Assembly (NCBI GenBank): GCA_963210315.1
Contig: OY723318.1
Coordinates: forward strand, 186,001-250,000
Length of the DNA: 64,000 bases
From: Rhynchopus euleeides
Taxonomy: Eukaryota; Euglenozoa; Diplonemea; Diplonemida; Diplonemidae
Direction of reading: 5' to 3'
Positions within the stretch are counted from its first letter, which is position 1. Every line of letters starts with the position of its first letter. Shown in pieces: positions 52,301-61,851 of the stretch. Below the pieces are notes generated by a model, which did no database searches, had not been told where the DNA came from, and saw only the letters and a list, made by a program, of their open reading frames with translations. Position numbers and translations under genes: made by a program.

Positions 52301-55250
52301 GATGAGCAAGGGAAAGGAGGTGGCGCGGCAGAAGGAGGCGCTGACACGCAGCTTTGCTGAGAAGCTGTGTGGCCCTGGCTCTGCGGATGCCCGTGTCTGG
52401 GTGGAGCGGCTGAAGTCCGTGAAGGAGGCAGTTGGCATCCTTCCGGTTCGTTCGAAACCGCTGTCCAGATTTTTGCGGAAGGCGGGGCTGAAGCCGTGGG
52501 GGTCCGACGCTGTCTCGTCTGCGTCGCACGACGTCCGTGTGCGCTTTGCCCTGACGCAGTGGGGGCGAATCCTCCCCATTCTGCGGGAGAAGGGGCAGCA
52601 GCTGCAGCCGAGGGAGCGGCTGGGCCGCCTCGACGCCCCCACCCTGTTCGCGTTGTTGGCCAAGGCGGGCCTGAAGGTGGAGGCTGGGGAGACGAAGCGC
52701 GACCTCTCCGCCCTCCTCCTGCGCAACTGGACGGAGCAGTTGAGTGGCCATGTCGAGGCCGTGGAGGAGACCCTTGGCTTGAAGGCCCGCACCTTCCCCG
52801 ACACCATCTCGCCCTCCGTGGTAGATACAATCACGGAGCTCTACCGGAGAGTGAAGACTGCACCTGCTGCGTTGAAAGAGGAGAAGGGACAGGGTGAGGA
52901 TGGCAAGGGTTGTGAGGATGGTGAGGAGGCTGTGGATGCTGTGGATGCTGTGGATGCTGTGGAGGAGGAGGAGGAGGAGGAAGAGGAGGTGGAGGTGGGT
53001 GATGAGGCTGATCCTGAGGCAAATGATGTTGGGGCGGCTAGGATCGCTCTCCTGAATGAGCATTGTTTTCCTCTCGGCCTCCACGCCTCTCCAGGTTGTG
53101 GGCGGCAGAAGGATGGTGTGTTGCATGCGTCGGAGTCCACGCACGAGGGGGGTTGGGCTTCCCTCAACTGGTTTTTGGGTGAGTGTGGCATCCAGTTTCT
53201 CACCTTCCGGGAGATGCAGGTTTTGCAACACGAGGTCAATCCAGAGAGCTTTCACTGGACCGGTAAGTTCACGCTGGCAACGATGCAACGGGCCATCGAA
53301 CAGCACACAAGTGGACTCCGGAACAATGGCTATCGGCTTCTGCCGGTAAGTAAAAAAAATACCTTTGTTGATGATCCTCAGTCTATTTCTTCCCCAGCCC
53401 TCTTTTTTTTTAACCGTCAAACTCTGCATTGGATGGTTGCCTTCCCCCTCAAAGACACCGTTGCCACATTGCAGAAGTTGACTCCAGCCCAACTGCACGC
53501 CTATCCGCGCGAAACGCTTTATTGGGTGGTTCACGACACGGACACTGCCAAGCGCGCCATTGCCGCAGGGGATCTGGATCGGGAAAGCCATGCATATGAA
53601 GTTTTTAAACTTGTGCCGAAAGGTGTCCTCCCCACCACCAAGGCACAATTTTTTGGCACCCGACCCAGGCGCACATTCCCTGTGGCAGTGAAGTCGCGTT
53701 CTGTTGTTCGGAGCGGGCCCACAGTCCGGAAGAGAAAACGGTTTGGGGGGACTGAAGTCATTGACCTCTCCCAGGTGCCAGAGACCCCAAGAGACAAGAA
53801 GGGGCGCCTTGGACATGGGAGGTATGATACGGCTCAACTGAGTGACGAGTCATACATTCCAGCAACTTCCCAACGCCACCTCATCCCAGAGACCCTGCTG
53901 TATTTTTCGAAATACCACCATCTCCCCGTCACAGATACTGTGCAGGAAGGTGACGGCTTTTTTCTTTCCCTCCTCCGTTTCAACCGTTTTTCTGCGTACC
54001 AGTCAGTCCGCGCTCTGCGTGAGAGTGCCTTTGGTGACGCAACAAACATGAAACACGACCTGGAGGTGTACCTCATGAAAATACACAAGGATACCCTTGC
54101 TTCTGTTTTTGAAGAGAAGGGGGAGAAGAACCTGCCCGTACATGAAAGGCACCAGTCTCTCGTTCACTGGCGCAAGAGTATGTGCAAAGCGGCGGAAGAT
54201 GAAAAGGTGACCCAACGTGGTGGTTCTTTTGCCCTGCATTTTTTTGTGAATGTGCACCAGATTCGCTTGAGAATTATTACTCAGAACAAGGAAGGTAAAC
54301 CCAGGGTCAGGGAGTTACGGCCTCGCACATGGTGTGAGAAGGCAAAGAACTGGGAAGCAGGAAGTACGGCTTCTCTCCCTACTATCTTCCTTTACCAGTA
54401 CCGGCAGGATACCCAAACGAATTTTTACTCCCTCCACCTCCCCACTGAGCGTGACTTTTCCCGTGCTTCAAGTGTTTTTTATAGAATTCAGAACATGGGT
54501 CCAAACGTGGAAAACGCACAAGAACAAATGGAGCAAGAGGATATGCGGAGGAAGGCGGTCCCCATGGCACTCCCCTGTCCCGGTCCACGGAGGCCCCACG
54601 TACCTGACAAGGGCATCGACAATCCCGCGTCTCGTCATGATACCCTCACGCAACGTCTTCTCTTGTTTTCCCTGAGCACAGTCAATGTGCCTGGTGATGG
54701 GAATTGCCTGTTTCATGCTTTTCATGAATGTCTCACAGGCAACCCACGTGGGGGCGCTTCCCTTCGCGAAGAAGCCGTCAATTTTGTGACTGCAATGGCG
54801 GCTTCTCTTTCATGCAGAGAGGTGCAACCGGAAGTGGAGGCGGTGAGAATGTGGGGAAATCTCCCGTACCATCCCTGCCAACCCCTTGACGACGGTAGTG
54901 AGCCATACGTGCTTACCCGTTTAAGAACGAGAAGGTATGCAGAGGATGACGAAATTTCTGTTCTTTCCACAATGAAGAATGTCTTGATCACAGTCGTCAC
55001 GAACATGATTTATCCTGGTAATCATGATGACTTTGCTTCAGGATTTAACAGTTATGTCCCCCTTTCTTACAACTTCACCTCCATTGACACCACCCTCCAG
55101 GATTTTCCTCCAGACAGACGTGTGACCCTGGCTAACCTGGGTCAGGCTGGGGTTGGGGATCATTTCATGTGGATCAAAGGGACACAGGCCAACTTGGAAG
55201 CCACACATCGCAAGGGTTTGCGTTCTGTTTCAACAAGAGCTGGGACCTGA
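49328..55250 (+). CDS. transposase-like protein with Josephin-like and OTU domains, second copy
   Basis: Exons 49328-51882 and 52121-55250 give 1,894 aa. Exon 1 is identical in protein sequence to copy 1. Exon 2 differs by one extra Val-Asp-Ala triplet before the Glu-rich linker (a 9-bp GTGGATGCT repeat unit) and by one Ala to Val change in the HWMAAF motif (HWMVAF). All catalytic candidates described for copy 1 are kept, so the gene is probably intact even though its element is split downstream. Confidence 0.8.
51883..52120 (+). other. spliceosomal intron in copy 2
   Basis: Same 238-bp length, donor and acceptor as the intron at 33741-33978. Confidence 0.85.
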
Positions 55251-55886
55251 CACAGGCCAATCAAGGGGTTGCCCCCCCCCCCCCCCCCCACTCCTGGTGT
55301 AGTGGTAGTGACTACAAAAAGGACTAACATTGCAAGAAGGTGCTGGGAGGCTTGCTTTTCCATTCACTCTCGACGATCAAACCCCCCCCCCCCCCACTTC
55401 ACTTTTCCATTCACTCTCGACAATCAAGCCCCCACTTCTTGACTGCCCCCCCCCCATGTTACTTTCAACAAACTTTGCCCATCCTTCAATCTTCCATTCG
55501 ATCAGTTTGGCTTTTTCCAAAGCCTCGTTTTCCTTTTATTTCAATAGTCCACACCTAAACGGCGTACGCCTTGGCAAGCGTTTGAAAGGACAGCCTTGGG
55601 ATTGCAGCTCACTGGAATCGCTGAAGGAAGCCCCCCGCCCCCCCCCCCCCCCCGCCCCCACCCCCACCCACTCTCCCTTTCACAAGTCACGATACATTCC
55701 CACACCATACTGTTCCATGTGCACTCCATCCAACAGGACCGCCACACGTGTTAAACCCCATTCCCTGTTCCCAAGGCAGGGCAACCTTTATGGTTGAGTG
55801 GTGAGGGGCACAAAGAGACAATAGGTTTTAATGCAGATGCGGACATGTTGGAAAGAGCTCCCCCACCCCCCAACACACCATTCTTG
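55251..55886 (+). other. 3' untranslated region of copy 2 up to the nested insertion
   Basis: Matches 37100-37730 apart from C-run length changes (for example about 17 versus 18 C, and a longer run at 55632). Contains the duplicated CTTTTCCATTCACTCTCGA block. Ends with the target word CATTCTTG (55879-55886). Confidence 0.85.
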
Positions 55887-56022
55887 TAGAGGGTGGCAAG
55901 TTTCGAGGGAGCGGTTGCGGCAAAAATCTCTGCGCATACAAGGCCACGAACCCATACCAGAAATCACTCTACGGAATATTTCCTGAGTATCCGGAAGTAC
56001 CCGGAATTAAATGCTGCCCGTT

Positions 56023-56131
56023 GGGGGCCCTCGCTACGAGTCACTGTGAGTCACGAGTCGTCAGTTGTCAGCCAAACATGGCTGACTTCTCACTTTTTCT
56101 CACTCAGTCACACTTGGTAGCGAGGGCCCCC
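56023..56131. mobile_element. 109-bp MITE, ends GGGGGCCCTCGCTAC, TSD GTT
   Basis: Same family and length as 21658-21766. GTT flanks both ends (56020-56022 and 56132-56134). It is inserted inside the nested element. Confidence 0.92.
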
Positions 56132-56741
56132 GTTTGTATAATTTAAACGCGCAATCGGATACGAAAAAAACCGTTCCCCCCTGGCTGCGGACTTTACCAT
56201 TTTCGAAAAAAAAATCGAAATTTTTTTTAAGCACACTCGTGTGAGCGGAAAGCGCCCCACCACAGCTGCAACCAAACGTGCTCTATACACTAACCCCACC
56301 CTTCATCAGGCTCAGGGTGTGATCAGTTCAGGGTTTTGTGTGTAGAAGCGTCAACGCAACAAACAAAAGGAAATTCATCAGAGCGGTTGTAGCTGTGAAG
56401 TGATAGGGCGCTTTCCCAAAATTTCACCCAAAACACCATTTTTCCGGCCCCAGGCACACCCACACCCAGAAAAAACTGATTTTTGGACGAAATTTTGGGG
56501 CACAAAATTTTCAATTTGCTGCTGAAAAATGGCCTGGGGGGGCCTCAGGGCCTATAGAGGGGGGTTTTCTCAGGGTTGTGGGACCCTCCAGACACACCAC
56601 ATCTGCACTGTCTGGAGGGGTTACTGCATGTTAAACCCCATTCTCTGCTCCCAAGGCAGGGCAGCTCCTGGTGAGTAGTTGGTACCTGGCACGTCCTTGA
56701 CGTGTGGTCCACCTCTCATCAGCAGCTGAGTGGTGAGGGGC
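56132..56741. other. left part of nested element; no gene supported
   Basis: AT-rich then mixed sequence with a CACACCCACACCC stretch. Only short frames without domains. It leads into the minisatellite. Confidence 0.5.
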
Positions 56742-59700
56742 ATGCCTCCATTGTTAAGAGTGTCGGAGTGCACGCCTCCTGACGGTGTGGTGTTGGGCAG
56801 GACGAAAGGCCGACGGCTAGATACTCCTGTGGTAGTAGGGACCCGGGCGGCAGTGTCTGACCCCAGGGAAGTGCTGAAAATGGTGTCCGGGACCCAGGCG
56901 GCAGTGTCCGACCCCAGGGAAGTGCTGAAAATGGTGTCCGGGACCCAGGCGGCAGTGTCTGACCCCAGGGAAGTGCTGAAAATGGTGTCCGGGACCCGGG
57001 CGGCAGTGTCTGACCCCAGGGAAGTGCTGAAATGGGTGTCCGGGACCCGGGCGGCAGTGTCCGACCCCAGGGAAGTGCTGAAAATGGTGTCCGGGACCCG
57101 GGCGGCAGTGTCCGACCCCAGGGAAGTGTTGAAAATGGTGTCCGGGACCCAGGCGGCAGTGTCTGACCCCAGGGAAGTGCTGAAAATGGTGTCCGGGACC
57201 CAGGCGGCAGTGTCTGACCCCGGGGAAGTGCTGAAAATGGTGTCCGGGACCCGGGCGGCAGTGTCTGACCCCAGGGAAGTGCTGAAATGGGTGTCCGGGA
57301 CCCAGGCGGCAGTGTCTGACCCCAGGGAAGTGCTGAAAATGGTGTCCGGGACCCAGGCGGCAGTGTCTGACCCCAGGGAAGTGCTGAATATGGTGTCCGG
57401 GACCTGCACGGCAGTGTCTGACCCCAGGGAAGTGCAGAAGTGGGGATCCGGGAGTCACGCGGCTATGTCCGACCCCACGAGAGTGCTGCAATGGGTATCC
57501 GGGAGTCACGCGGCTATGTCCGACCCCACGAGAGCGCTGAAATGGGTGTCCGGGAGTCACGCGGCTGTGTCCGACCCCATGAGAGTGCTGAAATGGGTAT
57601 CCGGGAGTCACGCGGCTATGTGTGACCCCATGAGAGTGCTGAAATGGGTATCCGGGAGTCACGCGGCTATGTCCGACCCCACGAGAGCGCTGAAATGGGT
57701 GTCCGGGAGTCACGCGGCTATGTCCGTCCCCACGAGAGCGCTGAAATGGGTGTCCGGGAGTCACGCGGCTGTGTCCGACCCCATGAGAGTGCTGAAATGG
57801 GTGTCCGGGAGTCACGCGGCTATGTCTGACCCCATGAGAGTGCTGAAATGGGTGTCCGGGATTCACGCGGCTATGTCCGACCCCACGAGAGTGCTGAAAT
57901 GGGTGTCCGGGAGTCACGCGGCTGTGTCCGACCCCATGAGAGTGCTGAAATGGGTGTCCGGGAGTCACGCGGCTATGTCTGACCCCACGAGAGTGCTGAA
58001 ATGGGTATCCCGGAGTCACGCGGCTATGTCCGACCCCATGAGAGTGCTGAAATGGGTATCCGGGAGTCACGCAGCTATGTCTGACCCCATGAGAGTGCTG
58101 AAATGGGTATCCGGGAGTCACGCGTCTATGTCCGACCCCATGAGAGTGCTGAAATGGGTGTCCGGGAGTCACGCGGCTATGTCTGACCCCATGAGAGTGC
58201 TGAAATGGGTGTCCGGGAGCCACGCGGCTATGTCTGACTCCACGAGAGTGCTGAAATGGGTATCCGGGAGTCACGCGGCTATGTCCGACCCCACGAGAGC
58301 GCTGAAATGGGTGTCCGGGAGTCACGCGGCTATGTCCGTCCCCACGAGAGCGCTGAAATGGGTGTCCGGGAGTCACGCGCCTGTGTCCGACCCCATGAGA
58401 GTGCTGAAATGGGTGTCCGGGAGTCACGCGGCTATGTCTGACCCCACGAGAGTGCTGAAATGGGTATCCGGGAGTTACGCGGCTATGTCTGACCCCATGA
58501 GAGTGCTGAAATGGGTATCCGGGAGTCACGCGGCTATGTCCGACCCCATGAGAGTGCTGAAATGGGTATCCGGGAGTCACGCGGCTATGTCCGACCCCAT
58601 GAGAGTGCTGAAATGGGTGTCCGGGAGTCACGCGGCTATGTCTGACCCCATGAGAGTGCTGAAATGGGTGTCCGGGATTCACGCGGCAATGTCCGACCCC
58701 ACGAGAGTGCTGAAATGGGTGTCCGGGAGTCACGCGGCTATGTCTGACCCCACGAGAGTGCTGAAATGGGTATCCGGGAGTTACGCGGCTATGTCTGACC
58801 CCATGAGAGTGCTGAAATGGGTATCCGGGAGTCACGCGGCTATGTCCGACCCCACGAGAGTGCTGAAATGGGTATCCGGGAGTTACGCGGCTATGTCTGA
58901 CCCCATGAGAGTGCTGAAATGGGTATCCGGGAGTCACGCGGCTATGTCCGACCCCATGAGAGTGCTGAAATGGGTATCCGGGAGTCACGCGGCTATGTCT
59001 GACCCCATGAGAGTGCTGAAATGGGTGTCCGGGATTCACGCGGCAATGTCCGACCCCACGAGAGTGCTGAAATGGGTGTCCGGGAGTCACGCGGCTGTGT
59101 CCGACCCCATGAGAGTGCTGAAATGGGTGTCCGGGAGTCACGCGGCTATGTCTGACCCCACGAGAGTGCTGAAATGGGTATCCGGGAGTCACGCGGCTAT
59201 GTCCGACCCCATGAGAGTGCTGAAATGGGTATCCGGGAGTCACGCGGCTATGTCTGACCCCATGAGAGTGCTGAAATGGGTGTCCGGGATTCACGCGGCA
59301 ATGTCCGACCCCACGAGAGTGCTGAAATGGGTGTCCGGGAGTCACGCGGCTGTGTCCGACCCCATGAGAGTGCTGAAATGGGTGTCCGGGAGTCACGCGG
59401 CTATGTCTGACCCCACGAGAGTGCTGAAATGGGTATCCGGGAGTCACGCGGCTATGTCCGACCCCATGAGAGTGCTGAAATGGGTATCCGGGAGTCACGC
59501 AGCTATGTCTGACCCCATGAGAGTGCTGAAATGGGTATCCGAGAGTCACGCGGCTATGTCCGACCCCATGAGAGTGCTGAAATGGGTGTCCGGGAGTCAC
59601 GCGGCTATGTCTGACCCCATGAGAGTGCTGAAATGGGTGTCCGGGAGCCACGCGGCTATGTCCGACCCCACGAGAGTGCAGAAATGGGTGTCCGGGAGTC

Positions 59701-60011
59701 ACGCGCTTGTGTCTCACCCTATGAGAGTGTCACAATGGGTCTGTATGAGTCACGCGGATGTGTTGCACCCTATGAGAGTGTCACAATGGGTATGTATGAG
59801 TCACGCGGCTGTGTCTCACCAGCACAAAAAGCGAACTGGCGAAGCACTGCACGTGGCATCAGCCACCACTTCGTCTGACAACAGCAACAAAACTCCTTGT
59901 TATGCCGCCCGCACCCCCCTGCGCCCCTGTCTGGTCGGGAATTTGCAAGATGGTGCTGGGAGACTTGCTTTTCCATTTACTCTCGTCTATCAGAACCCCC
60001 TGCTCGGCTGA
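56742..60011 (+). CDS. open frame over 51-bp minisatellite (doubtful protein)
   Basis: The first ATG is at 56742 and the frame stays open for about 1,089 codons. Apart from about 30 N-terminal and 60 C-terminal residues it consists of 17-aa repeats such as VSGSHAAMSDPMRVLKW, after an initial block of VSGTQAAVSDPREVLKM type. Because the unit is 51 bp, any frame without a stop in one unit stays open, and the opposite strand is open for 966 codons as well. Some unit differences are silent or conservative, but I cannot show selection. There is no signal peptide, membrane segment or known domain. Treat it as a minisatellite with possible coding potential. Confidence 0.3.
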   Translation: MPPLLRVSECTPPDGVVLGRTKGRRLDTPVVVGTRAAVSDPREVLKMVSGTQAAVSDPREVLKMVSGTQAAVSDPREVLKMVSGTRAAVSDPREVLKWVSGTRAAVSDPREVLKMVSGTRAAVSDPREVLKMVSGTQAAVSDPREVLKMVSGTQAAVSDPGEVLKMVSGTRAAVSDPREVLKWVSGTQAAVSDPREVLKMVSGTQAAVSDPREVLNMVSGTCTAVSDPREVQKWGSGSHAAMSDPTRVLQWVSGSHAAMSDPTRALKWVSGSHAAVSDPMRVLKWVSGSHAAMCDPMRVLKWVSGSHAAMSDPTRALKWVSGSHAAMSVPTRALKWVSGSHAAVSDPMRVLKWVSGSHAAMSDPMRVLKWVSGIHAAMSDPTRVLKWVSGSHAAVSDPMRVLKWVSGSHAAMSDPTRVLKWVSRSHAAMSDPMRVLKWVSGSHAAMSDPMRVLKWVSGSHASMSDPMRVLKWVSGSHAAMSDPMRVLKWVSGSHAAMSDSTRVLKWVSGSHAAMSDPTRALKWVSGSHAAMSVPTRALKWVSGSHAPVSDPMRVLKWVSGSHAAMSDPTRVLKWVSGSYAAMSDPMRVLKWVSGSHAAMSDPMRVLKWVSGSHAAMSDPMRVLKWVSGSHAAMSDPMRVLKWVSGIHAAMSDPTRVLKWVSGSHAAMSDPTRVLKWVSGSYAAMSDPMRVLKWVSGSHAAMSDPTRVLKWVSGSYAAMSDPMRVLKWVSGSHAAMSDPMRVLKWVSGSHAAMSDPMRVLKWVSGIHAAMSDPTRVLKWVSGSHAAVSDPMRVLKWVSGSHAAMSDPTRVLKWVSGSHAAMSDPMRVLKWVSGSHAAMSDPMRVLKWVSGIHAAMSDPTRVLKWVSGSHAAVSDPMRVLKWVSGSHAAMSDPTRVLKWVSGSHAAMSDPMRVLKWVSGSHAAMSDPMRVLKWVSESHAAMSDPMRVLKWVSGSHAAMSDPMRVLKWVSGSHAAMSDPTRVQKWVSGSHALVSHPMRVSQWVCMSHADVLHPMRVSQWVCMSHAAVSHQHKKRTGEALHVASATTSSDNSNKTPCYAARTPLRPCLVGNLQDGAGRLAFPFTLVYQNPLLG
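56838..59830 (+). repeat. 51-bp minisatellite, about 58 units, two subfamilies
   Basis: About the first 12 units carry GGGACCCAGGCGGCAGTGTC; the rest carry GGGAGTCACGCGGCTATGTC. Both share GACCCCA...GTGCTGAAAATGG or close variants. Blocks of several units recur in the same order (for example 58560-58800 versus 58920-59110), pointing to higher-order duplication. The last three units are more diverged. Confidence 0.95.
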
Positions 60012-61343
60012 TCGCCGACCTCCGGCCGGTTCCCGGTCAAGCTAAGGGTTGACGGCTGCATCACCCGGACGCTCCCGCTCGCCCTTCCGTCGTCGCATGA
60101 TCTAGACGCCTTGCTGTACTGGTCGACGCGATGCGTGTGGTCGTCGTGCACTTCCGGGGTCTCCTGGTAGTTCCCGCTCGACTGGGCGGGAGCGGGGTCT
60201 TTTGCAGATTGGTTTTGGCAGCGGGTGGAGGACAAGGGGGTGGGAACCAACGCCACGTCCTGTTTGCGGGTCGTGAGTGGGACCATGTTGCGAGCCGAAG
60301 TCGCGGAGGTGTAGCGCGTCGGGTGTGGTGTTGTGGTGTGTGGTCGGAGCGTTGGTATGCACGTTTTTTGCGCTGGGTGTCAGTGGGTGATTGGCTGTGC
60401 GACGTGCAGACCTGCTGGATTGGGTGCGGATTCAGGGGAGCCGCGGCGACACCTGGGGTGAGCGGCTGCGGTATGTTTGGGGCGGCATCGCTCTTCGACG
60501 CAGTGGTGTGCACCGACGCGCATCGGCGCTGTGTCTCGGCGCTGCCAGAGGCATTTTTGTGTTGGAGGTGCGCGCGATGGCTTCGGCCGCGGTATCACCG
60601 TGGCATGCAGACTCACCGCGAAGCACTCCTTCGCTCCCTTCTGCTTGTCCGTGCGCCCTTGTCTCTCCATGCCTGTCCGTTTGGGGTCCAGGTTGCAGAC
60701 TTCCTTCCGGGATGAAGACAGTCTGCCAATTCCTGTCATTATTCCTGAGTGCCTGTCTTGTGGCAGCCAAGGGTTCTTTGCTCCTGTGTGTGTACATGTG
60801 CTGCGTATTCAGCATCCCTTTTTGTGTGAGTTCCAAGCTTGTCCTTCATTCCCTAATTGATTCTGGCAGGATGCGAATGACAGAGCAAGATCGGTGAGTC
60901 ATCTGCAGCCTGTGGACCCTGCCCAACCTGCCCCAATCCCCCACCCGAAGCCGTGATCATCTGAACTCCGCATTGCCAGCCACCCCACCCCAGTGGCCAC
61001 ACACACAGACCAATGTGACCCCCAGCATACAGAGAGCAGGTTCCATGGAGGTCCTTCTGACAGGGAAGCCCTGGCAAGGCCCCATTCGGGCGTGAATTCC
61101 ATGTGGTGGGCCCTCCTCGCATCCGCTCGTCATGTGGGTGTGATTCCGGAGTCGTGTGTTCGGTTGCATTCCTGTCGGCCACCTCGGCGGGCCGCATTTT
61201 CGGGTGAAAACCCGGTTTTTGGCAGAGTCGGAGGTGTTCCGGGGGTGGTGGGGCCCCAAAACGGGAGAAAAATGCACCAATATTTTTGCCCAGAAAAAAG
61301 TTTGTGAGAAACGGCTGGAAAAATCACAGCTTGCCACCCTCTA
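60012..61343. other. right part of nested element; no gene called
   Basis: Frames of up to 194 codons exist on both strands (for example 60131-60715 plus and 60061-60513 minus), but they overlap each other, are Arg/Pro-rich and have no domain. GC content varies along the stretch. The element ends CTTGCCACCCTCTA at 61343. Confidence 0.45.
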
Positions 61344-61413
61344 CATTCTTGTGCTCCGCTCCCTTCTACTTCTATTTCACTACCCCCCCCCCCCAACACA
61401 CACAGGCACGGGC

Positions 61414-61680
61414 CAGGACCCGTGCAGGGTTAACCCGCCTAACAATTAGTAAAGAGTGATCACCAGTGACAACACCCGTGCAGGGTTACCCACTTGACAA
61501 TTAACAAAGAGGGCTCAACACCCGTGCAGGGTTAACCCGCCTAACAATTAGTAAAGAGCGATCAACAGTGACAACACCCGTGCAGGGTTTACCCGCCTAA
61601 CAGTTAATAAAGAGTGATCAACGGTGACAACACCCGTGCAGGGTTACCTACCTGACAATTAATAAAGGAGGGATCAACAC
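61414..61680 (+). repeat. 3' subterminal repeats of TIR transposon copy 2
   Basis: Five ACACCCGTGCAGGGTTAACC-type units, the same as 37795-38065, separated from the rest of copy 2 by the nested element. Confidence 0.88.
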
Positions 61681-61851
61681 ATGATGAGGCACGGGAGGGT
61701 GGCAAAAGGCCCCCAGACCCCAGAAATCACCGAAAAATGACATTCTCGATGTGCGGTGGGTCTGGTTTCTAGGTTTTTCGGGAGAAAATTGGCCAAAATA
61801 ATTTCGGAGACAAAATTTTGTTAGGGATTTCCGTTTGCTATGCCTCCTCTA

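Larger units (their letters stand above)
55887..61343. mobile_element. nested 5.5-kb TIR element (ends TAGAGGGTGGCAAG, TSD CATTCTTG)
   Basis: The 14-bp termini TAGAGGGTGGCAAG are inverted and flanked by an exact 8-bp duplication CATTCTTG (55879-55886 and 61344-61351). The empty site is seen in copy 1 at 37723-37730. The ends resemble those of the host transposon (TAGAGG...GGCA.AG), and the region near 59950 shares the TTGCAAGAWGGTGCTGGGAG block with the host element's 3' region, so the two are probably related. It carries a minisatellite and no recognised transposase, so it is likely non-autonomous. The larger relative's enzyme may mobilise it (inference). Confidence 0.93.
46639..61851 (+). 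mobile_element. TIR transposon copy 2, split by a nested 5.5-kb element
   Basis: It starts TAGAGGAGGCATAGC at 46639 and ends GCTATGCCTCCTCTA at 61851. Without the nested element (55887-61343) and its 8-bp duplication it is colinear with copy 1 and nearly identical. Unlike copy 1, its flanks do not match (ACTGTGTC on the left, GAATAGGT on the right), so the two ends probably come from different insertions joined by recombination, or by misassembly. Confidence 0.92.

Noticed and set aside
56817..59717. Minus-strand 966-codon frame (SRVTPGHPFQHSHGVRH type)
   Set aside because: Mirror image of the plus-strand repeat frame in a 3n minisatellite. No independent evidence of coding.
60061..60897. 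Overlapping 150-194 codon frames on both strands in the nested element
   Set aside because: Mutually overlapping, biased composition, no domain; insufficient to call a gene.
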